From positions 1 to 10,959 of the forward strand of contig JANPJV010000075.1 in NCBI GenBank assembly GCA_031425695.1: DNA of 10,959 bases, given 5' to 3'. A program made the translations under genes and the position numbers. Source of the stretch: JANPJV01 sp031425695 (GTDB taxonomy: Bacteria > Pseudomonadota > Gammaproteobacteria > Xanthomonadales > SZUA-5). Below the pieces are notes generated by a model. That model searched no databases and was not told the DNA's origin. It was given only the letters and a program-made list of their open reading frames with translations. Below, piece after piece: positions 6,059 through 10,959 of this stretch (its first letter is position 1; each line of letters begins with the position of its first letter).

Positions 6059-8116
6059 CTATTGCGCCCGCACCAGCTTCGGCTCGCTCGCCACGAACGG
6101 CTTGATGCCGAGCTCGGTGTAGACCGCACTCGGTGAGACGACCCGGCCCTGGGTCAGCACCAGCACCACCTTGCGGATGGCGTTGATGTCTTTCGTCGGA
6201 TCGCCGTCGACGAGTACCAGGTCCGCGAACTTGCCCGGCTCGATGCTGCCGCGCTCGCTGTCCACGCGCGCGATGCGAGCGGACACGGAGGTGGCGCTTT
6301 GCAGCGCTTCGGCAGGCGTCATCCCGGCCTGGACGTACAGCTCGAGCTCGCGATGCAGCGTGAAGCCCGGAATCGCATCCGTGCCCGGAATGATGGTGAT
6401 GCCGGCTTTGTGCAGGCGACCCACGAATTCGACCATCTTTTCGTAACTCTTGTTGTAGCGCACCGCGGTGGCTTCGTCGGGGATGTCCATTTCGGCGACA
6501 CGCATCGAGCGCTGCAGGTCGAGCGGCAGGTGGTCGATCACCGCGGCGTACGCTTTGGAGACTTCACCGGCGCGCTGGCGGATGTAGTCGAAAGTTGTCA
6601 GCGTCGGATCGATGGCGACGTTGCGCGCCTTCAGCGAGGCGATGAATTCCTGTACGCGCGGGCTGTCGAAATCGAGTGCTGCCGTGTGCTCGGCCGGCAG
6701 CCGGAAGCGCTCCAGCGTGCGCGTGTCGGTGGTCGGTTCAACGAAGAAATTGAGCATCACCTGGTTGATGTGCTGGATCTCGTCGAAGCCCGCGTCGACC
6801 ACGTCCTGTGCGCGCAGGAAGGCTGGCACGTGGCCGCTCACGCGCAGGCCGCGGCTGTGCGCGTAAGCCACAGTGTCCTTGAGGATTTCCTTCGGAAACG
6901 AGTTGTAGATCTTCAGCTGCGGATAGCCGTGCTGTACGTACCAGTCGATCGCGTGCCTGGCCTCGGGCAAGGTCTTGATGACGAAGCCGTTTCGCGCCGA
7001 GAAATCGGACTCGCCTTCGAGAAAGCCGGCCGGAATCACCTGCGGCGCAAGCAGCTGCCCGGTGGCGATCTCGTCGATCAATTTCTGCAGCGTCGCGTTG
7101 TCATTGCCCATGTCGCGCACGCTGGTGACGCCGGCCGCCAGGTCGAGCCCGCCACCCCAGCGCCCGAACACGTGCGCATGCATGTCGAACAGGCCCGGCA
7201 ACAGCACGCGCCCGCCCGCATCGATCTGGGTCGAACTGCCGGCGTCCGGCGTTCCCGTCGGCACCACCGCAGTGATCCGGCCGCGCAGCACATAGACGTC
7301 CGATGCCCCACCGAGCGTGCCCTTGTGGCTGTCAAAGACGCGCGTGTTGCGGATGACCGCCAGCCCGTCGAGCTTCTTGAACTGCCGCCCGGCGAGCTCC
7401 TTGACCAGCGTGCCTTCGGCCGCGACCTGAGCCGCGCTCAGCTTTTCGACATTGGCTTCCCAGCCGGATTCGATCGCGGCGAAAAATCCTGGCGCCATGA
7501 AGCCGAAAAGGCGCGGCGCGTTGCCCTCGCTGCCCTGCGTCGCCCAGACGAACTGCGGATTGAGCCCGAGCCCGCGCTGTACCAGCAGATCGACTCGTCG
7601 CTTGCCACCCTTGCCTTCCACCTCGACGGTCTGCACCAGCTGCTGCCTGAGCGTGCCGCCTGGCAGCAGCGGCAACGTGCCATCGCCGCGCCTGGCGATT
7701 GCCGCGATCGCCACCGAGGCGCCCTGCGGCGTGCCGCCAAGCGGGATGAACAGCGGCGAGCCCGAGACATCGCGCTGCTCGTTCTCACTGGTCGAATTCC
7801 AGCGCGCCTGGTCACCGTCGCGCACGAAGCGCTCATCGACCTTGGCACCGAAAGTCGTGGTCCCCGTGACCTGGTAGGTCGCGTAGGTGCCATCCGGGCG
7901 CAGCGTGTATTCCTCGCTGAGCTCGGGGCCGCGGCCGTTGTCCTTGAAGATGAAGCGCGACTTCGTGCGCCCATCCTCGCCATGCTCCACCACCATCTCG
8001 CCGGACTTCTTGCCGTTGTCGACCAGAACGACGTAGTTGAGCGTCTCGGCCGCATGGGCCACAGGTCCGACGACCAGGCTCAGCAGGATGGCGCCGCGCA
8101 GGGCGAGGATTTTCAT
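6059..8116 (-). CDS. Exported metal-dependent amidohydrolase
   Basis: From the ATG at 8114-8116 (AAGGAA upstream) the protein has 685 residues and begins with a clear signal peptide: MKILALRG, hydrophobic core, cleavage near AHA/AE at 22-23. It is therefore periplasmic or exported. Residues about 25-240 form a beta-rich-looking domain I do not recognise. Residues about 250-660 are an amidohydrolase-superfamily TIM barrel with a complete binuclear metal set: H313 and H315 (DMHAH), K402 (LKIY, candidate carbamylated lysine), H429 (SGHV), H449 (QHI) and D580 (GTD). The closing motif GSIEPGKFADLVLVDGDP is typical of imidazolonepropionase/prolidase-like members. The substrate is unknown; peptides or cyclic amides are usual for exported relatives. 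An extension to 8170 in the same frame gives an Arg/Pro-rich leader that would spoil the signal peptide, so it was not used. Confidence 0.92.
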   Translation of the reverse strand: MKILALRGAILLSLVVGPVAHAAETLNYVVLVDNGKKSGEMVVEHGEDGRTKSRFIFKDNGRGPELSEEYTLRPDGTYATYQVTGTTTFGAKVDERFVRDGDQARWNSTSENEQRDVSGSPLFIPLGGTPQGASVAIAAIARRGDGTLPLLPGGTLRQQLVQTVEVEGKGGKRRVDLLVQRGLGLNPQFVWATQGSEGNAPRLFGFMAPGFFAAIESGWEANVEKLSAAQVAAEGTLVKELAGRQFKKLDGLAVIRNTRVFDSHKGTLGGASDVYVLRGRITAVVPTGTPDAGSSTQIDAGGRVLLPGLFDMHAHVFGRWGGGLDLAAGVTSVRDMGNDNATLQKLIDEIATGQLLAPQVIPAGFLEGESDFSARNGFVIKTLPEARHAIDWYVQHGYPQLKIYNSFPKEILKDTVAYAHSRGLRVSGHVPAFLRAQDVVDAGFDEIQHINQVMLNFFVEPTTDTRTLERFRLPAEHTAALDFDSPRVQEFIASLKARNVAIDPTLTTFDYIRQRAGEVSKAYAAVIDHLPLDLQRSMRVAEMDIPDEATAVRYNKSYEKMVEFVGRLHKAGITIIPGTDAIPGFTLHRELELYVQAGMTPAEALQSATSVSARIARVDSERGSIEPGKFADLVLVDGDPTKDINAIRKVVLVLTQGRVVSPSAVYTELGIKPFVASEPKLVRAQ

Positions 8117-8139
8117 GGGATTCCTTGGGATGCTTGGAC

Positions 8140-8154
8140 GAGCGCGACGCGCTC
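8140..8154. repeat. Short palindrome in divergent intergenic region
   Basis: GAGCGCG and CGCGCTC flank a single A, 24 bases upstream of the amidohydrolase ATG. It could be a regulator site or the small partner hairpin of the adjoining repeat at 8157-8185. Nothing in the sequence decides between these. Confidence 0.45.
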
Positions 8155-8156
8155 TC

Positions 8157-8185
8157 GTGGGAGCGGCCATGGCCGCGATGCTTTT
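8157..8185 (+). repeat. REP-like palindrome with GTGGG head
   Basis: GTGGGA, then the 14-bp perfect palindrome GCGGCCATGGCCGC (8163-8176), then GATGCTTTT. The GTGGG head matches the 26-base hairpin family elsewhere in the window, but the stem is different. The shape (G-rich tetranucleotide head, GC stem) is that of REP elements mobilised by REP-associated tyrosine transposases in gammaproteobacteria; that link is from family knowledge. Confidence 0.7.
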
Positions 8186-8301
8186 CGCAGACTATCGCGC
8201 AGACTGCAGCTGCGCTCCACCGGGGTGCATCCGCCGAAGGTCACGGCCGCGCGCGCTTTGCATTCGGATTGATTTTGGGGTTCACTCCAGCCGGAGCAAC
8301 A

Positions 8302-8327
8302 AGCGTCCGGACGAGGTCCGGACCCAC
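8302..8327 (-). repeat. 26-base hairpin repeat upstream of the BKACE gene
   Basis: On the minus strand: GTGGG, arm TCCGGAC, loop CTC, arm GTCCGGA, CGCT. It has the same arms as the copy at 5936-5961, some 2.3 kb away, and lies 25 bases before the start codon at 8353, so it should form a hairpin in the mRNA leader if transcription starts upstream of it. Confidence 0.85.
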
Positions 8328-8352
8328 GCACAGCGAGAGCGCGACTCATCTC

Positions 8353-9210
8353 ATGCAGAAAGCCATCGTCACGTGCAGCCTGACCGGCGTGCTCACCGAT
8401 CCGCGGCAACACCCCGTGCCGGTCACGCCGGCCGAGATGGCGCAGTCGGCGCGAGAGGCATTCGACGCCGGCGCGGCAGTGATGCATGTGCATTTCCGTA
8501 ACCAGGCGCCAGGCAAGGGACATCTGCCATCGTGGGAACCCGACGTCGTCGATGAAATTGCGCAGGCGATCCGCGCGGCATGTCCGGGCGTGATCCTCAA
8601 CTTTTCCACCGGCACGGTCGGGCCCGATATTTCCGGGCCACTCGCCTGCCTCGAGCGCAGCCGCCCGGAGATGGCGGCCATGAACGCGGGCTCGCTCAAT
8701 TACCTGAAGACCACGTCCAAGGGCGAATGGGCGTGGCCGCCGATCCTGTTCGACAACAAGGTCGAGAAGATCACCGCGTATCTCGAGGTGATGAATCGCC
8801 TGGGCATCGTGCCCGAGTGCGAGTGCTTCGACGTCGGCATCCTGCGCTCGATCGCGATGTTCCGGCAGGTTGGCCTGCTGCGCGACCCGCTGCACGTCTC
8901 GTTGGTGATGGGCGTTGCCTCGGGCATGCCGGCCGACGCCGAGTTTCTCCAGGTGTTGATGAAGTACGTCCCGAGCGGTGCGCATTGGCAGGGCATCCTG
9001 ATCGGCCGCGAGGACATCTGGCCGGTCCACCGCAAGGTGGCCGAGCTCGGCGGCAACCTGCGCACCGGCGTCGAAGACACCTTCTACCTGCCCGACGGCA
9101 GCCGCACCCGCGGCAACGGCGAGCTCATCGAGGCCTTGGTTAAACTCGCCCGCGAAACGGGTCGCGAGATCGCCTCGCCTGAGGAGGCGCGGGCGATGCT
9201 CGCGCATTGA
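8353..9210 (+). CDS. Beta-keto acid cleavage enzyme (BKACE, 3-keto-5-aminohexanoate cleavage protein family)
   Basis: A 285-residue TIM-barrel zinc enzyme. Family members condense a beta-keto acid with acetyl-CoA, releasing acetoacetate and a new acyl-CoA. Zinc ligands H45 and H47 (MHVHFR) and E241 (GVED) are present, with D242 and R237 at the catalytic spacing seen in Kce of lysine fermentation (R226, E230, D231). NFSTG (83-87) and MNAGSLNY (110-117) are further hallmarks. Kce has Glu14, associated with the substrate amino group; here that position in TGVL is leucine, so the substrate is probably not the lysine intermediate. The start at MQKAIVTC was chosen because family members begin there; the frame is open upstream to 8125 but that stretch has no homology and carries a repeat. 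The following acyl-CoA dehydrogenase gene suggests joint fatty or carnitine-like acid catabolism. Confidence 0.92.
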   Translation: MQKAIVTCSLTGVLTDPRQHPVPVTPAEMAQSAREAFDAGAAVMHVHFRNQAPGKGHLPSWEPDVVDEIAQAIRAACPGVILNFSTGTVGPDISGPLACLERSRPEMAAMNAGSLNYLKTTSKGEWAWPPILFDNKVEKITAYLEVMNRLGIVPECECFDVGILRSIAMFRQVGLLRDPLHVSLVMGVASGMPADAEFLQVLMKYVPSGAHWQGILIGREDIWPVHRKVAELGGNLRTGVEDTFYLPDGSRTRGNGELIEALVKLARETGREIASPEEARAMLAH

Positions 9211-9234
9211 GGGTGGTGCGTGCTTCGAACCTAG

Positions 9235-9294
9235 GTCACGTAGCGCCCGCGAGGGTCCTGATTGCCCGAATCATTGGTTCGGGCGCTACGTGAC
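9235..9294. repeat. 60-bp element with perfect 15-bp terminal inverted repeats, copy 3
   Basis: GTCACGTAGCGCCCG (9235-9249) and CGGGCGCTACGTGAC (9280-9294) are perfect complements. An internal stem GCCCGAA (9264-9270) with TTCGGGC (9278-9284) overlaps the right arm, so two mutually exclusive folds are possible. It lies 24 bases past the BKACE stop. Confidence 0.85.
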
Positions 9295-9316
9295 AGTGGA
9301 TTGCCGCAACGCCCTT

Positions 9317-9376
9317 GTCACGTAGCGACCGATCGACAACGAGCTTCGTCCCAACATTCCGCGGTCGCAACGTGAC
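9317..9376. repeat. 60-bp terminal-inverted-repeat element, copy 4
   Basis: GTCACGTAGCGACCG (9317-9331) and CGGTCGCAACGTGAC (9362-9376) match at 14 of 15 positions. Total length is again exactly 60 bp although the interior differs from copy 3. It ends 15 bases before the acyl-CoA dehydrogenase ATG, so it occupies that gene's leader. Confidence 0.85.
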
Positions 9377-9391
9377 CTACCAGGCAACCCC

Positions 9392-10561
9392 ATGACCCAG
9401 TTCTCCACCCCTGAACACCTGGCCCTGCGAGAGACGGTTGCGCGCTTCGTGGATGCGCAGATCAATCCGTTCGTCGATGCGTGGGAGGGGGCGAAACAGT
9501 TTCCGGCGCATGCGCTCTTCAAGAAGCTGGGTGACCTCGGGCTGCTGGGGATCACCAAGCCGGTGGAGTACGGCGGCAGCGGGCTGGATCACAGCTTCGC
9601 GCTGGTGTTTGCCGAGGAGCTCGGGCGGGTGCGTTGTGGCAGTGTGCCGATGGCGATCGGCGTGCAGGCGGACATGTGTACGCCGGCGCTGGCGCGCTTC
9701 GGCAGTGATGCCCTGCGCCGCGAGTTCCTGGCACCGGCGATCGCGGGCGACATGGTCGGTGCGGTTGGCGTCAGCGAACCGGGCGCGGGTTCGGATGTCG
9801 CAGCGATCAAGACGGTTGCCCGCAAGCACGGCGACGACTACGTCATCGACGGCAGCAAGATGTGGATCACCAACGGCATGCAGTGCGACTGGATCTGCCT
9901 GCTGGCCAACACCTCGGACGAGCCTTCGCATCGCAACAAATCGCTGATCATCGTACCCATGGACACGCCCGGCGTGGTGCGTGCGAAAAAGCTCGACAAG
10001 CTCGGCATGTGGTCGTCCGATACCGCGCAGATCTTTTTCGACGGCGTGCGCGTGCCGCAGCGTTTCCGCATCGGCGAGGAAGGCCGCGGCTTTGCGATGC
10101 AGATGCAGCAGTTCCAGGCCGAACGCATCTGCGGCACGGCGATCTCGCTCAAAGCCATGGAACAAAGCATCCAGGACACGATCGAATACGCGCGCGGACG
10201 CCAGGTCTTCGGATCCTCGGTGCTCGACAACCAATCCGTACATTTCCGTCTCGCCGAACTGCAGACCGAAGTCGAAGCCCTGCGCGCCCTCGTCTACCGC
10301 ACCACCGAGATGTATGTCGCCAACCCCGACGACCCTGAAGTCGTCAAACTCGCCTCGATGTCCAAACTCAAATGCGGCCGCCTGGTCCGCGAAGTCACCG
10401 ACAGCTGCCTGCAATACTGGGGCGGCATGGGCTACATGTGGGAAAACCCCGTCGCCCGCCAATTCCGCGACATGCGCCTGACCTCCATCGGCGCCGGCGC
10501 CGACGAAGTCATGCTCGGCATCATCTGCAAATCGATGGGGACGCTGCCGGGGCGGCGTTGA
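9392..10561 (+). CDS. Acyl-CoA dehydrogenase
   Basis: A 389-residue flavoprotein of the acyl-CoA dehydrogenase family; members oxidise acyl-CoA to the 2,3-enoyl-CoA using FAD and pass electrons to ETF. The three parts are an N-terminal helical domain (about 1-118), a beta domain with the flavin motif VGVSEPGAGSD (125-135) and MWITNG (157-162), and a C-terminal helical domain (about 230-385) ending QYWGGMGYMWENPVARQFRD. The medium-chain enzyme's catalytic Glu in YEGT is replaced: the sequence here is GAGADEVM (367-374). Glu244 in FQAERI aligns with the isovaleryl-CoA dehydrogenase base and is the likely substitute, which hints at branched or unusual acyl substrates. The gene follows the BKACE gene by 181 bases holding two repeat elements. 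The ATG has only a weak ribosome site. Confidence 0.95.
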   Translation: MTQFSTPEHLALRETVARFVDAQINPFVDAWEGAKQFPAHALFKKLGDLGLLGITKPVEYGGSGLDHSFALVFAEELGRVRCGSVPMAIGVQADMCTPALARFGSDALRREFLAPAIAGDMVGAVGVSEPGAGSDVAAIKTVARKHGDDYVIDGSKMWITNGMQCDWICLLANTSDEPSHRNKSLIIVPMDTPGVVRAKKLDKLGMWSSDTAQIFFDGVRVPQRFRIGEEGRGFAMQMQQFQAERICGTAISLKAMEQSIQDTIEYARGRQVFGSSVLDNQSVHFRLAELQTEVEALRALVYRTTEMYVANPDDPEVVKLASMSKLKCGRLVREVTDSCLQYWGGMGYMWENPVARQFRDMRLTSIGAGADEVMLGIICKSMGTLPGRR

Positions 10562-10645
10562 CGTCTCGGAGCAAAGAAAGATCAAAAGTTATCCACAGAT
10601 TACATGGATGAAAAGCGGATGACACAGATGAGGGCCAAAGCATAT

Positions 10646-10788
10646 TTATCCACAGATTTCGCAGATTTCCGCAGATTAAGAGCAACCGCTTTGGATTGAA
10701 GCGAAGTGACTCATCGCGTTTTTCCCAATCCCGCAAATTTGAATTTGACAGCTTCTAATCTGCGTAAATCTGCGAAATCTGTGGAGAA
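10646..10788. repeat. Long inverted repeat with TTATCCACA motifs
   Basis: Arms 10646-10678 and 10756-10788 are 33 bp each, complementary at 31 of 33 positions, around a 77-base spacer. The left arm begins TTATCCACAGATTTCGCAG. A further TTATCCACA occurs at 10589-10597. These fit the DnaA-box consensus TTATNCACA, but CCACAGATT-type AT-rich intergenic repeats are also common in many bacteria. This 326-base stretch between 10562 and 10887 holds no believable gene. Confidence 0.75.
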
Positions 10789-10817
10789 ACTTCTCTTGAT
10801 CTGAGCAACGAATGCTC

Positions 10818-10959
10818 TTAGGGATCCTCTGAACAAGTCGCCCGATCTGTGGTCTGATCTTTGAGCCAGCGATCGACGGGAAGATGCATGAGCCAGATGA
10901 GTTTCGGTGATGCGGAGTACGCGGGCAAGCGCAAGCGTACGCGTCGGGAAGAGTTCCTG
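10818..10959 (+). mobile_element. Left end of an IS5-family insertion sequence (partial)
   Basis: GGATCCTCTGAACAAG at 10822-10837 resembles the IS5 terminal repeat GGAAGGTGCGAATAAG, keeping the GGA start and the GAA-AAG end. It is preceded by TTAG (10818-10821), which fits the YTAR target duplication of this family. A transposase reading frame starts 50 bases inside the end. The right end lies beyond the window, so the duplication cannot be confirmed. Confidence 0.7.
10888..10959 (+). CDS. IS5-family transposase, N-terminal fragment
   Basis: The first 24 codons of a reading frame are open to the window edge. The start MSQMSFGDAEYAGKRKRTRR is the characteristic opening of IS5-family DDE transposases, which often begin with MSF, DAEY and GKRKxTRRE. 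It lies inside the putative IS end described at 10818. The cut is by the window, not evidence of a broken gene. An ATG four bases earlier (10884) is in another frame and stops quickly. Confidence 0.8.
   Translation, partial: MSQMSFGDAEYAGKRKRTRREEFL

Noticed and set aside
8117..8170. N-terminal extension of the amidohydrolase by 18 residues
   Set aside because: The extension is Arg/Pro-rich, would bury the signal peptide, and overlaps a palindromic repeat. The internal ATG has a ribosome site.
6299..8272. A 657-codon open frame on the plus strand
   Set aside because: It runs antisense over the amidohydrolase, whose signal peptide and metal motifs are clear. The translation is Arg/His/Ala-rich with no recognisable domain, as expected of a GC-rich shadow frame.
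8113..9207. A 364-codon open frame on the minus strand
   Set aside because: It is antisense to the BKACE gene, whose zinc-site motifs are intact; the shadow protein has no family features and crosses repeat elements.
9377..10585. A 402-codon open frame on the minus strand
   Set aside because: It is antisense to the acyl-CoA dehydrogenase. The translation is His/Asp/Arg-rich with no known motifs.
10521..10736. A 71-codon minus-strand frame reading NLRNLW and CNLWI
   Set aside because: This translation arises from the CCACAGATT-type repeats and overlaps the 3' end of the dehydrogenase gene; such frames are a common artefact of these repeats.

Overview
The window is GC-rich (roughly 63 percent by eye), densely coded DNA from a proteobacterium. 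A member of the Xanthomonadales or a near relative is the best guess. The guess rests on the gene content (LigD, the BKACE/acyl-CoA dehydrogenase pair, an IS5-type transposase) and on the many short palindromic intergenic repeats. No rRNA, tRNA or phylogenetic marker is present, so the assignment is an inference.

Layout. Positions 86-1531 (minus strand) hold modA and modB, the periplasmic binding protein and permease of a molybdate ABC importer. No modC follows within the window. Positions 1719-2216 (minus) encode a glycine-rich membrane-associated protein of unknown role. Positions 2439-5220 (minus) form a likely two-gene unit: a 61-residue basic protein followed 16 bases later by a full three-domain DNA ligase D (phosphoesterase, ligase, polymerase) of bacterial end joining. 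No ku gene is in view. Positions 5507-5899 (minus) encode a small four-helix DUF1761 membrane protein. Positions 6059-8116 (minus) encode an exported metal-dependent amidohydrolase with an unusual N-terminal domain of about 240 residues. Transcription then diverges. Positions 8353-9210 (plus) encode a beta-keto acid cleavage enzyme (BKACE family) and 9392-10561 (plus) an acyl-CoA dehydrogenase, which probably work together in catabolism of an acyl or keto acid. The right end, from about 10818, runs into the left end of an IS5-family insertion sequence whose transposase is cut by the window edge.

The least ordinary part is the intergenic DNA. Nearly every gap holds structured repeats. One is a family of 26-base hairpins (GTGGG head, 7-base arm, 3-base loop, 7-base arm, CGCT tail) in which the arms change in step between copies. 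Another is a family of elements of exactly 60 bp with about 15-bp terminal inverted repeats, one degenerate copy of which supplies the stop codon of ligD. There are also a four-unit 13-bp tandem repeat upstream of modA, an 18-bp perfect inverted repeat, and a 33-bp inverted repeat carrying TTATCCACA (DnaA-box-like) motifs. The DUF1761 gene is bracketed on both sides by tail-to-tail pairs of the 26-base hairpin. I see no CRISPR array, prophage or evident new defence system. The repeat families and the uncharacterised genes near ligD are the best leads.
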